DNA from: an uncultured Pelagibacteraceae bacterium
GTDB lineage: Bacteria > Pseudomonadota > Alphaproteobacteria > Pelagibacterales > Pelagibacteraceae
Direction of reading: 5' to 3'
Assembly: GCA_902578115.1 (NCBI GenBank)
Contig: CACHBR010000001.1
Span: 62,001-126,000 of the forward strand
DNA length: 64,000 bases
The position numbers were made by a program, and so were the translations under genes. Positions 34,798 to 43,738 of the stretch are shown piece after piece (within the stretch, counting starts at the first letter, position 1; the number at the start of each line of letters is the position of its first letter). Below the pieces are notes generated by a model. It was not told where the DNA came from. It saw only the letters and a list, made by a program, of their open reading frames with translations, and did no database searches.

Positions 34798-35971
34798 TCA
34801 TCCACTAATGCACAATAATTTTATTAAATCCGATATGGATTCTGTTAGAAAATTAATTAAAAATAAGAATTTAATTCTTACACAATCAAAAAATGTTATT
34901 GAGTTTGAAAAAAAATGGTCAAAATGGCTTGGTGTAAAATTTAGTGTTTTTGTTAATTCTGGATCTTCAGCTAACTTATTAAGTATGTTAATATTAAAAA
35001 GTTTATCTCTTAAAAAGAAAGAGATTATTGTTCCTACACTAACTTGGGTTTCAGATATAAATTCTGTAATAATGGCAGGTTTTAAACCAGTATTTGTCGA
35101 TATTGATCCAAGAACACTTTCTATGAATCAAGACCAGGTTTTAAATAAAATAAACAAAAATACACTTGCTGTTTTTGTAACACACGTACAAGGATTTAAT
35201 AGTTTATCAGAAAAACTTTTAACAAAAATTAAAAGAAAAAAGATTATTCTTGTTGAAGATGTGTGTGAGTCACATGGGGCTAAATATAAAAACAAAAATT
35301 TGGGAACATTTGGCTTAATATCCAACTTTTCTTTTTATTATGCACATCATATGTCTACTATTGAAGGCGGGATGATCTGCACAAATAATAAAAAAATTTA
35401 TGAATTAGCAAGAATTTTTAGGTCTCACGGTATGGCACGAGAGGCAAAAAATAAGAAATTTGAAAAGCAAATGATAAAAAAATATCCGAAATTATCTCCC
35501 CAATTTATTTTTTTACATCCAACTTTTAATTTTAGAAATAATGAAATTGGAGCTGTAATTGGTATAAACCAGCTCAAAAGACTCGATAAAAATAATAGGG
35601 CAAGAACAAAAAATTTAAAACTTTTCTTAAATTTATTAGACCCATCTAAGTATAGAGTTGATTATGAAGTCGATGGTAGTTCGAATTACGCATTTCCAGT
35701 TGTTTTTAAAAACAAAAGTTTTAAGTTTAGAGATCGTTTTGAGTTGACATTAAAAAGATATAATATTGAATTTAGAAGAGGAAATGCTGGTGGTGGCAAT
35801 CAGCTTAGACAACCATATTTAAAAACTTACTTGAAAAAAATTAATTTAAAGAAATTTCCAGAAGTTGATCATGTTCATTTCTTTGGGTATTATATTGGGA
35901 ACTATCCAAGTCTAAAGGCATCTAGAATAAAAAAAATTTGTTCAATATTAAATAATATAAGTATTAAATAA
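34787..35971 (+). CDS. DegT-family sugar 3-dehydratase (ColD-like)
   Basis: A 394-residue DegT-fold PLP enzyme in which the usual PLP lysine is replaced by histidine: FSFYYAHHMSTIEGGM, with His about residue 188. This change is the hallmark of ColD (GDP-4-keto-6-deoxy-D-mannose 3-dehydratase, where the residue is His188) and of the E1 dehydrase of 3,6-dideoxyhexose synthesis, which remove the C3 hydroxyl rather than transaminate. Other segments are VNSGSSANLLSMLIL and VEDVCESHGAKYKN. It overlaps hddA by 11 bases. No E3-type ferredoxin reductase is nearby, which favours the ColD mechanism. Confidence 0.85.
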   Translation: MKINHPLMHNNFIKSDMDSVRKLIKNKNLILTQSKNVIEFEKKWSKWLGVKFSVFVNSGSSANLLSMLILKSLSLKKKEIIVPTLTWVSDINSVIMAGFKPVFVDIDPRTLSMNQDQVLNKINKNTLAVFVTHVQGFNSLSEKLLTKIKRKKIILVEDVCESHGAKYKNKNLGTFGLISNFSFYYAHHMSTIEGGMICTNNKKIYELARIFRSHGMAREAKNKKFEKQMIKKYPKLSPQFIFLHPTFNFRNNEIGAVIGINQLKRLDKNNRARTKNLKLFLNLLDPSKYRVDYEVDGSSNYAFPVVFKNKSFKFRDRFELTLKRYNIEFRRGNAGGGNQLRQPYLKTYLKKINLKKFPEVDHVHFFGYYIGNYPSLKASRIKKICSILNNISIK

Positions 35972-35976
35972 AACAA

Positions 35977-36465
35977 ATGGAGAAATTAAAAGTAATAAAA
36001 AATTCAACCTTTAAAGATAATAGAGGTTTTTATTGGACTACATGGAAAAAAGGAACACTTAAAAATTTTAAATTTAACCATGATAAATTCTCCATATCAA
36101 AAAAAAAAGTTCTTAGAGGATTTCATTGTGATTTTAAATCATGGAAATTAGTAACATGTATATTTGGTAAAGTTTTTTTAGTTGTTGTAAATATGAAAAA
36201 AAATTCAAAAAATTATTTAAAACATAAAACTTGGATTTTATCTCATGAAAAACCCAAGCTAATTTTAATCCCACCCCATTTTGCTAACGCACATTTATGT
36301 TTATCTAATAAATGCGTTTTTCACTATAAATGGTCTTACAAGGGGAAATATGTGGACTCAAATAAACAAAATAGTTACAGATGGGACGACCCAAAATTAA
36401 AAATTAAATGGCCTATAAAAAAACCAATATTAAGTAAAAGGGATAGAACTTCAAAGTATTTATAA
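35977..36465 (+). CDS. RmlC-like sugar nucleotide 3,5-epimerase (cupin)
   Basis: A 162-residue cupin related to dTDP-4-keto-6-deoxyglucose 3,5-epimerase. The catalytic histidine region is VLRGFHCDF (RmlC has LRGLHYQ), followed by FANAHLCLSNKCVFHY, which corresponds to the FAHGF and catalytic-tyrosine region. It is about 20 residues shorter than RmlC. In GDP-heptose pathways of Campylobacter a similar cupin epimerises the 4-keto heptose. It stands five bases after the ColD-like gene. Confidence 0.78.
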   Translation: MEKLKVIKNSTFKDNRGFYWTTWKKGTLKNFKFNHDKFSISKKKVLRGFHCDFKSWKLVTCIFGKVFLVVVNMKKNSKNYLKHKTWILSHEKPKLILIPPHFANAHLCLSNKCVFHYKWSYKGKYVDSNKQNSYRWDDPKLKIKWPIKKPILSKRDRTSKYL

Positions 36466-36466
36466 A

Positions 36467-37402
36467 ATGAGTAAAATTTTAATAACTGGTGGAGGAGGAT
36501 ATGTTGGATCAATGCTATCTACAGCTCTTGTTAATTTAGGCCATGAAGTAACGGTTTTAGATTTGATGAAATATGATAGAGGATCATTAAATCATCTTTA
36601 TTATTTTAAAAATTTTAAATTAATAAAAAAAGATGTTCGAGATAAAAAATTATTAAAATCTTTACTAAAAAAAAATGAATTTATAATACCATTAGCTGCG
36701 TTAGTAGGCGCTCCTTTATGTGATAAATACAAGAAAGATGCCGTATCAGTAAATCACCATTCAATTAAAAATCTTGTATCATTGAGTTCAAAAAAAAATA
36801 AAATAATATTTTTAACTACTAATTCCGGATATGGAGTTGGAGAAAAAAATAAGTTTTGTGATGAAAACAGTCCTTTAAACCCAATATCACTTTACGGTAG
36901 AACAAAATGCGACGCAGAGGAAGAGGTAAAAAAATCTAAAAATTTTATTTGCTTCAGATTAGCTACAGTTTTTGGATACAGTTATAGAATGAGAACAGAT
37001 TTATTAGTAAATAACTTTGTTTATAAATCAGTAAAAACAAAAAAACTAAAAATATTTGAACCTCATTTTAGAAGAAATTTTATCCATATTAAGGATGTAG
37101 TTTTAGGAATAATTTACGCTATAAAAAATTTTAATAAATTAAAATCAAATATTTATAATTTGGGACTTTCATCTGCAAACATAAGTAAACTAATGTTAGC
37201 AAAAAAAATAAAGAAAAAAATGAATAAACTTCAAATTAAAATTATTACAAACAGAAAGGATCCAGATAAAAGAGATTATTTTGTAAGTAATAAGAAAATA
37301 GAAAAAAAAGGTTTCAAAGCAAAAGTGTCTTTAGATCAAGGTGTCGAAGAATTGATAGATTTATTCAATACAGATAATAAAAAAATAATAAATAATTATT
37401 AA
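36467..37402 (+). CDS. NAD-dependent epimerase/dehydratase (extended SDR)
   Basis: A 311-residue extended SDR. The Rossmann motif is ILITGGGGYVGSMLS (residues 4-18), NSGYGVGEKN gives the Ser region, and the catalytic pair is SLYGRTK (Tyr-x3-Lys) near residue 143. RRNFIHIKDVVLGI near residue 203 is the usual substrate-binding segment. It is likely to oxidise or reduce C4 (or epimerise) of the activated sugar. It begins one base after the RmlC-like stop; its stop overlaps the opposing gene by 4 bases. Confidence 0.83.
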   Translation: MSKILITGGGGYVGSMLSTALVNLGHEVTVLDLMKYDRGSLNHLYYFKNFKLIKKDVRDKKLLKSLLKKNEFIIPLAALVGAPLCDKYKKDAVSVNHHSIKNLVSLSSKKNKIIFLTTNSGYGVGEKNKFCDENSPLNPISLYGRTKCDAEEEVKKSKNFICFRLATVFGYSYRMRTDLLVNNFVYKSVKTKKLKIFEPHFRRNFIHIKDVVLGIIYAIKNFNKLKSNIYNLGLSSANISKLMLAKKIKKKMNKLQIKIITNRKDPDKRDYFVSNKKIEKKGFKAKVSLDQGVEELIDLFNTDNKKIINNY

Positions 37403-38586
37403 TTTTTATTGGTAATTCTTTTTATTTGACTATAAAAATTTTTTTCTGCAAATTCAAAATATAATTTACTTTTATTAGCACAAATTTTATCAGAAACTTT
37501 ATCTCCGATCATAAAACTTTTATTATGTTTTATATGCCATTTTTTTTTAATTTGCTGTATCATCAGATTTCCTGGTTTTCTTAATTCAGTAACTTTTCTA
37601 TATTTTCTTAACTTAGCTTTGGGATGATATGGACAATAATTTATATCATCAAAATATATATCTTTTTTTTGAAGTTTTTCTTTAATCTGATTTTGTAATT
37701 TATAAAACTCATTTATAGAAAAAATACCTTTTCCAATTCCAGCTTGGTTAGTGATAATAAAAATATAATATTTTTTTTTAATTAATAATTTTAATCCCTT
37801 GATAACACCAGGTCTAAATTTAAAGTCCTTAAATTTATGAACATATCCAGTGTCATAATTTATAACACCATCTCTATCTAAGAATGCTGCTGGTTTTGAA
37901 CAACTGTTAATTAACAATTTTTCTGCTCTTTTAAAGTTTTTTGGTGTTCCAATATCTAAAAAAAAATTATTAGTTATTAGTCCCGAAATTTTTTTTTCAC
38001 TGATTAAATTAGGTAAAATTTCATCCTCTAAAGAAATATTTTTATTTTGGATAAACTTAAAGAACTCTTTTTTAAAAAAATATACTCCACCATTCATATA
38101 TTTGCTAAATTTTTGAAAAACGATTTTATTATGCTTAAGACTCATAGCTGATAATTTTTTGTTAGACTTATATGATTTATTTTTTACCAAAGCTAAAGAT
38201 CCCAAGCTATCTTTGCTACATGATTTAATTAATTTATTTAAATCAACATCAAGAAAAGTGTCTCCATTTATCAAAATAAAATCGTTTAAATTTCTTTTCT
38301 TTAAGCTATTTAAGGCGCCTGCCGTACCCATCGGTTTTTTTTCATTAAGACAATTTATAGATATGCAATTATAATAACTTTTGTGAAATTTGCTAATTAT
38401 CTCCTGCGATTTATATCCTGTTAGTATAAAAATATTTTTAAAGTGATATTTACAGTAATTTTGTATTATATATTCTAAGAATGGTTTTTTGTTAAAAATA
38501 GCCATTGGCTTAGCTTTCTTATTCAAAAGAGATTTAATCCTAGATCCTTTACCTCCAGCTAAAACAACTAAATCTAATGAGTACAT
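37399..38586 (-). CDS. fused heptose-1-phosphate nucleotidyltransferase and heptose bisphosphate phosphatase (HddC-GmhB)
   Basis: A 395-residue two-domain protein. Residues 1-225 are a sugar-1-phosphate nucleotidyltransferase with VVLAGGKGSRIKSL at 7-20 and DFILINGDTFLDVD near residue 102. Residues 232-395 are a HAD phosphatase with AAFLDRDGVINYDTGYVH (Asp237 and Asp239) and a Lys-containing TNQAGIGKG. GmhB normally binds zinc through CPxH and a later CxC; here CPYH (318-321) is present but the second pair is replaced by charged residues. The fusion links the phosphatase and nucleotidyl-transfer steps of the activated heptose route. Confidence 0.82.
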   Translation of the reverse strand: MYSLDLVVLAGGKGSRIKSLLNKKAKPMAIFNKKPFLEYIIQNYCKYHFKNIFILTGYKSQEIISKFHKSYYNCISINCLNEKKPMGTAGALNSLKKRNLNDFILINGDTFLDVDLNKLIKSCSKDSLGSLALVKNKSYKSNKKLSAMSLKHNKIVFQKFSKYMNGGVYFFKKEFFKFIQNKNISLEDEILPNLISEKKISGLITNNFFLDIGTPKNFKRAEKLLINSCSKPAAFLDRDGVINYDTGYVHKFKDFKFRPGVIKGLKLLIKKKYYIFIITNQAGIGKGIFSINEFYKLQNQIKEKLQKKDIYFDDINYCPYHPKAKLRKYRKVTELRKPGNLMIQQIKKKWHIKHNKSFMIGDKVSDKICANKSKLYFEFAEKNFYSQIKRITNKN

Positions 38587-38654
38587 TTTGATATTCTTTG
38601 GTTACTTTTTTTACCATTTTAAGATATTATTAAATAGTCTTTTATTCAAATATT

Positions 38655-39590
38655 ATGAAATTAATTTCTTTTGTTTTTTCATTTAGAAACGAAGAGAAAA
38701 ATTTAAAGAATCTTGTTGATAGAGTTGATAAAGCAGTTAAAAAAACTGAAAATTGGAATTATGAGTTAATATTTGTAAATGATGACTCAACTGATAATTC
38801 TGAAAAAATATTGTTAGATTTACAAAAAAAATTGCCTATAAAAATTATTAATATGTCGAGAAGATTTGGAACTAATCCATGTGTTCTTGCTGGTTTTGAA
38901 AATTGCTCTGGTGATTGTATCATCTATATGGACTCTGATCTTCAAGATCCACCAGAATTAATTACTGAATTAATCAAACAACATGAAAAAGGTTTTGATA
39001 TTGTTCACACAAAGAGAACAAAAAGGTTAGGAGAGCCAAGATCTAAATTATTTTTTACAAATTTAGCTTATTCAATAATTGATAAGTTATCAGATATAAA
39101 TTTAGAAAAAGATGTAGGAGACTTTAAATTAATATCTAAAAGAGCTTTAAATAAAATTTTAGAACAAAAGGAATATAATCCATATATTCGAGGTCTATCC
39201 GTATGGGTTGGTTTCAAGCAAACATATGTTGACTACGTAAGAGAAGCAAGAGAAGCTGGTGAGTCAAAGTTTTCACTTTTTGCAGAAGGACCGGTATCTC
39301 AGTTTATTAGGGGTGTAACTAGCTACTCACTCAAGCCACTTTACCTAGGCGTGTTATTAGGTTTTTTTGCTTTTATATTTTCAATAATTTTAATTCTCTA
39401 TGCTCTTTACGCCAAAGTAACTGGAATTGCTGTACCTGGAACAACAGGGATATTAATTGTAATATCTTTTTTTTCTGGAGCCTTATTATCTACTATAGGA
39501 ATTATGGGAATTTACTTAGCAAGAATTTTTGAGCAAACAAAAGGAAGAACAAGATACGTTATAAAAGATATTAAAGACTATAAAAAATAA
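38655..39590 (+). CDS. family 2 glycosyltransferase with two C-terminal membrane segments (GtrB/ArnC-like)
   Basis: A 311-residue GT2 enzyme. The catalytic DXD region is IIYMDSDLQDPPELI near residue 92, VDDSTDNS appears as FVNDDSTDNS near residue 42, and two membrane helices lie near residues 225-250 and 262-290. This is the layout of enzymes that transfer a sugar from a nucleotide to polyprenyl phosphate (GtrB, ArnC, DPM1). The lipid-linked sugar would then be used by the GT-C protein encoded at 39598. It is divergent from the HddC-GmhB gene. Confidence 0.88.
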   Translation: MKLISFVFSFRNEEKNLKNLVDRVDKAVKKTENWNYELIFVNDDSTDNSEKILLDLQKKLPIKIINMSRRFGTNPCVLAGFENCSGDCIIYMDSDLQDPPELITELIKQHEKGFDIVHTKRTKRLGEPRSKLFFTNLAYSIIDKLSDINLEKDVGDFKLISKRALNKILEQKEYNPYIRGLSVWVGFKQTYVDYVREAREAGESKFSLFAEGPVSQFIRGVTSYSLKPLYLGVLLGFFAFIFSIILILYALYAKVTGIAVPGTTGILIVISFFSGALLSTIGIMGIYLARIFEQTKGRTRYVIKDIKDYKK

Positions 39591-39597
39591 CTTTAAA

Positions 39598-41145
39598 TTA
39601 GTTAATTTTATAAATAGAGTAAAAACTATTATTTTTAAATAAACTCAAGTTAATTTTCCAACTACTGGGAACCACTATATAATTTGCATTATATTTTTTT
39701 TCAATATATTCCCAATCAGATTTTTGTTTTGCTTCAAAAGTTTTTTTAATAAACTCTTCTGGAAGACGAGGGTCATTTTTATTTGGTGGATTATTTATTT
39801 CAACACCATAAATATCTTTAAGTATATTAAATGTATTTTTTAAAAGATATGGATGATAAGGAAGAAAATCAAATGATTGTGTATCTAATAAAATAGGCTT
39901 CATAGAATATTGATTTATGTAATTAACCGTATCTGATGTGGTAATAAAATATCCTTTATAATTTAAATTAGATATATCTTTAAAAATATTAAAACGAGCA
40001 TGTTTTAATTCATTAGAAATATTTAGTACAAAATTATCTTTTAAAGAAATAAAATTTTTATAGTGTTGAATTGAATAAACTATTAAAATTGTAAATACAA
40101 AAATTTGAACAAATTTTTTTCTAAAATTAAATCTTAAAAAAATAAAATAAATTATTGAAATAATAATAGGCCAACCAATAAATGAGTGTAATATTAAAAA
40201 TCTTGTTGGCATCACTCTTACAAAAATATCTGGAAAATATTGAGGAAAAAATTTGTAAGTTATATAGGACATTGTAGAGAGAACAATCGACAAATTTAAA
40301 AAAACTATAAATAATTTATTTTGTTTATTTTTTTTAAAAAAATAATATGTGTTTATTATAATAAATAGAAACAGTGTCTTTATTAAATATTCATAATGGA
40401 GAATACTTAATCGATTCCTATGACCATCCCAAAATTCCATGTAAACCTTTAATAAACTACTGTCGAAGACTGATTTTTCAATACTGTTATTATAAAATAT
40501 CAAAAGGCTTATTAAAGTTACTGCTAGGCCAACAACGCCTCCTTTACAAAAATCTAAATTTATTATTTTATTATTATTAATTATTAAACTTATTATTAAT
40601 ATTGATAGTATCCACAAACCAATTACAGGATGGACAGAAATTAATATAAGTGAAAAAAAACCAGAGTATTTAAAATTTTCATTTAAAATTAAACTAAAAA
40701 CTAAAGATGAAAGAGCCAAACCAAACATACCATAACTTTGATTAGAAAAAATAAGAGAAGGGTAATCAGTATCTCCAAAATTTTTTTGTAATATCAACAT
40801 CAATATACTTACTAAAAGAGCTAAATATTTATTAAGCGTTAAACGATTGACAATCAGGAATGAACTTATTCCAAAACACAATGTAGATAAGAAAAGAATT
40901 ATTCTCGAACTATTATCTACTGAAAATCCAAAAGTTAATAAAATTTGCGCAAATTGATGTAACAAGGTCCAACTATTATAATAATAATATTTCATTGGAG
41001 ACAAAGGCTCAGGATATTTAACTATTTCAGAAATTGTGAGGCCGCCATTCATAGCAACCTGATACAATGAATGTGAGAAGCTTAAAAATACGCAAGTTAA
41101 AATAATTATGAAATATATTGCTTTATTGTCTTCTTTAAGGTTCAA
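39598..41145 (-). CDS. polytopic membrane protein, GT-C glycosyltransferase-like
   Basis: A 515-residue protein with about ten hydrophobic segments and a soluble C-terminal portion of about 130 residues (from FISLKDNF onward). No motif is certain, but the early periplasmic loop with YPEPLSPMKYYYYNSW and the general layout suit a GT-C glycosyltransferase that uses a polyprenyl-linked donor, such as that made by the upstream GtrB-like enzyme. O-antigen polymerase is an alternative. The start is TTG at 41145, whose TTGA overlaps the stop of rmlB. Confidence 0.6.
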   Translation of the reverse strand: MNLKEDNKAIYFIIILTCVFLSFSHSLYQVAMNGGLTISEIVKYPEPLSPMKYYYYNSWTLLHQFAQILLTFGFSVDNSSRIILFLSTLCFGISSFLIVNRLTLNKYLALLVSILMLILQKNFGDTDYPSLIFSNQSYGMFGLALSSLVFSLILNENFKYSGFFSLILISVHPVIGLWILSILIISLIINNNKIINLDFCKGGVVGLAVTLISLLIFYNNSIEKSVFDSSLLKVYMEFWDGHRNRLSILHYEYLIKTLFLFIIINTYYFFKKNKQNKLFIVFLNLSIVLSTMSYITYKFFPQYFPDIFVRVMPTRFLILHSFIGWPIIISIIYFIFLRFNFRKKFVQIFVFTILIVYSIQHYKNFISLKDNFVLNISNELKHARFNIFKDISNLNYKGYFITTSDTVNYINQYSMKPILLDTQSFDFLPYHPYLLKNTFNILKDIYGVEINNPPNKNDPRLPEEFIKKTFEAKQKSDWEYIEKKYNANYIVVPSSWKINLSLFKNNSFYSIYKIN

Positions 41146-42173
41146 ATTTTTAGTCCAAATCTTTTATTAATATTTTTTTTAGATACCAGTTTAAAAAATT
41201 TTTTGTTGGTCACGTACCATTTAAAAGTTTTATTTAGACCTTCCGTAAGTGAAGTTTTCTGTCTCCATTTCAATTCTTTTCTAATTCTACTCGAATTTAC
41301 CGCATATCTCTCATCATGACCGGGCCTATCTTTTACATATTTAAACTTATTTTTGTTTGAAAATTTAATTTTATTTTTTTTGGCAATATTAAAAATATTT
41401 TTTACTATTTCTAAGTTTTTTACTCTTTTTCCTGTTCCAATATTATAATTTTTTCCAATCTTTCCTTTTAAAAAAATTTTTAGTAAGGCCTCACAGTTAT
41501 CTCTAACATAAATCCACTCACGAACATTTGTTCCTTTTCCATATAAAGGTATTGATTTATTTTTTAATATATTAAAAATAATTTTTGGAATAAATTTCTC
41601 TGGTAGCTGTCTTGGGCCGTAATTATTACAGGCATTTGCTATCACTATCTTAGATGAGTAGGTTCTAAAATATGCTTTTAACAATTGATCTGCGGCAGCT
41701 TTCGAGGCAGAGTAAGGAGAGCTAGGGTTATAATTATAATTTTCATTTACATTTTGATGTTTTGGTATGTCGCCATAAACTTCATCTGTCGATAAATGAA
41801 CTAGTTTTATAACCTTTTTATTTATTTTACTAAAAGATCTTAGTGACTCCAAAATGTTAAATACTCCCATGATATTTGTTTTTAAAAATGCGTAAGGACT
41901 ATCTATTGATCTATCAACATGCGTTTCAGCTGCTAGATTAAAAATGCCATCAGGTTTATGTTTTTTAATAATTTTTAAAAATTTATTTTTATTATTTATA
42001 TCTAATTTATAAAAAATATATTTCTTATCTTTTTTAAAATCCTTAACATTATAAGGATTTGCTGAATAACTTGATTTATCAATATTTATAACAAAGTAGT
42101 TTTTTTCCAATAAAAACTCTACCAAATTACTTCCGATGAAACCTTGACCACCCGTTACAATGATTTTTTTCAT
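41142..42173 (-). CDS. rmlB: dTDP-glucose 4,6-dehydratase-like extended SDR
   Basis: A 343-residue extended SDR. It has the Rossmann motif VTGGQGFIGSNL, the catalytic triad region LSTDEVYGDIP (Thr, Asp, Glu) and SPYSASKAAADQLL (Tyr-x3-Lys), and NNYGPRQLPEKFIPK, all typical of RmlB. Neither RmlA nor RmlD is in the window, so the nucleotide may not be dTDP. The start at 42173 is ATG; a frame from 42179 would start with TTG. The next gene on this strand starts with TTG overlapping its stop. Confidence 0.86.
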   Translation of the reverse strand: MKKIIVTGGQGFIGSNLVEFLLEKNYFVINIDKSSYSANPYNVKDFKKDKKYIFYKLDINNKNKFLKIIKKHKPDGIFNLAAETHVDRSIDSPYAFLKTNIMGVFNILESLRSFSKINKKVIKLVHLSTDEVYGDIPKHQNVNENYNYNPSSPYSASKAAADQLLKAYFRTYSSKIVIANACNNYGPRQLPEKFIPKIIFNILKNKSIPLYGKGTNVREWIYVRDNCEALLKIFLKGKIGKNYNIGTGKRVKNLEIVKNIFNIAKKNKIKFSNKNKFKYVKDRPGHDERYAVNSSRIRKELKWRQKTSLTEGLNKTFKWYVTNKKFFKLVSKKNINKRFGLKI

Positions 42174-42232
42174 ATACAAATTTTTAAAAGAAATGATCTA
42201 ATATATTTAATTTGTAAAAGAATTACTTACTA

Positions 42233-42249
42233 AAATCAATTGTTGATTT
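42233..42249. repeat. short hairpin in the rmlB-epimerase divergent spacer
   Basis: AAATCAA (42233-42239) and TTGATTT (42243-42249) are perfect seven-base arms around a three-base loop. It lies in the 103-base spacer between two divergent sugar genes. It may be an operator or a chance AT palindrome. Nothing else is visible in the spacer. Confidence 0.25.
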
Positions 42250-42276
42250 AATCAATTTTTAAAATATAAATCTTGA

Positions 42277-43164
42277 ATGTCAAAAATAAAGAAAATTTTA
42301 GTTACTGGTGGTGCTGGATTTGTAGGCACTAATTTAATTAACCTTCTTTTGAAAAAAACTAAATATAAAATTATTAGTTTAGATGATTATTCATCTGGAA
42401 CAAAAAAAAATCACTTAAGAAGTAATAGAGTAAAATATTATAAAGGTAACACAAAGAATATTTCTGAAATAATAAAAAATCCTAGAAAAATTATTGCAGT
42501 TTTTCACTTTGGAGAATTTGCAAGAATATATCAAAGCTTTATTAAAATGAATAAATGTATAAATTCTAATTCCGTGGGTACTAATGCTGTTTTTAATTTT
42601 TGTTTAAAAAACAAAATTAAACTTATTTACTCAGCTACATCTGCTTCTTTAGGCAATAAAGGAAGTGATAAAAATTTATCTCCTTATGCATTTACTAAGG
42701 CAAAAAATTTAGAATTACTAGAAAATTTAAAAAAATGGTTCAATTTTAAATACGAGGTAATTTACTTTTATAATGTTTATGGTCCAAATCAGATTTGTGT
42801 TGGGGATATGGCTACAGTCATTGGAATTTTCGAGAACAATTATAAAAAAAGAAAATCTCTTCCAGTTGTAAAACCTGGAACACAAACTAGAAGATTTACA
42901 CACATATTTGATACTGTTGAAGTTTGTTATATGGCATGGAAAAAAAATTTATGTAGACATTATAGTATTGCGAATAAAAAAACATATTCAATTAATGCGG
43001 TTGCAAAAATGTTCAAAACAAAAATAAGATATTTGCCTAAACGTAAAGGAGAGCGATATGCTTCTGCTCTTACTAACAAAAATCTTTCAAATAAAGTATA
43101 TAAGTATTTTGGTAAAATAGAACTTAAAAATTATATTCAAAATTTTTTACTAAAACTAAATTAA
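42277..43164 (+). CDS. NAD-dependent epimerase (UDP-glucose 4-epimerase-like SDR)
   Basis: A 295-residue extended SDR. The Rossmann motif is ILVTGGAGFVGTNLI, LSPYAFTKAKNLELL contains the Tyr-x3-Lys pair near residue 138, YNVYGPNQ near residue 170 and RRFTHIFDTVEV near residue 207 follow. It is shorter than GalE (about 340), with fewer conserved C-terminal residues. The serine region is YSATSASLGN. It is the last gene of the island and is convergent with apt. Substrate is unknown. Confidence 0.8.
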   Translation: MSKIKKILVTGGAGFVGTNLINLLLKKTKYKIISLDDYSSGTKKNHLRSNRVKYYKGNTKNISEIIKNPRKIIAVFHFGEFARIYQSFIKMNKCINSNSVGTNAVFNFCLKNKIKLIYSATSASLGNKGSDKNLSPYAFTKAKNLELLENLKKWFNFKYEVIYFYNVYGPNQICVGDMATVIGIFENNYKKRKSLPVVKPGTQTRRFTHIFDTVEVCYMAWKKNLCRHYSIANKKTYSINAVAKMFKTKIRYLPKRKGERYASALTNKNLSNKVYKYFGKIELKNYIQNFLLKLN

Positions 43165-43167
43165 TAT

Positions 43168-43695
43168 TTAGTGACCTGGAAACTCTATTAAACTTTTTGT
43201 AAAATAAGATTTCTCAATCAGTTTTTTATTTCCGCCTAAATCAAATAAATTTATAATAAAAATAAATCCTGCAACCTTCCCCTTTGACATCTCTACTAAT
43301 TTTGCTCCAGCTTCAGCAGTTCCTCCAGTAGCAATTAGGTCATCAATTATTAATATTTTTTCTCCGTTGTTAATGGAATCTTTGTGAATTTCTAATGTTG
43401 CTTTTCCATATTCTAATTGAAAATCAACCGAAACCTTTTCTGCAGGTAACTTATTTTTTTTTCTCATCAGTATGAAAGGTTTTTTCAACTTGTAGGAGAC
43501 CGCAGATGCAAAAACAAAGCCTCTTGACTCTATAGCAGCAATTTTATCAAATTCTAATTTCTTTGAAATATCAACAATTCGATCAATTGAGTAATTAAAT
43601 GCGTTAGAGTCTTTTATTAATGTGGTTATATCTCTAAACAATATACCCTTTTTTGGATAATCTGGAATTGATCTTATATATTCTTTTAAATCCAT
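43168..43695 (-). CDS. apt: adenine phosphoribosyltransferase
   Basis: A 175-residue type I phosphoribosyltransferase that converts adenine and PRPP to AMP. The PRPP motif is ILIIDDLIATGGTAEAGAK near residue 120; the N-terminus IPDYPKKGILFRDITTLI is typical. Divergent from mtnP with 43 bases between starts. Since MtnP releases adenine from methylthioadenosine, the pair recycles both halves of that by-product. Confidence 0.95.
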   Translation of the reverse strand: MDLKEYIRSIPDYPKKGILFRDITTLIKDSNAFNYSIDRIVDISKKLEFDKIAAIESRGFVFASAVSYKLKKPFILMRKKNKLPAEKVSVDFQLEYGKATLEIHKDSINNGEKILIIDDLIATGGTAEAGAKLVEMSKGKVAGFIFIINLFDLGGNKKLIEKSYFTKSLIEFPGH

Positions 43696-43738
43696 ATTTT
43701 ACTTCATTATCTAACAAAAAAAGATTAATAATTAAATC

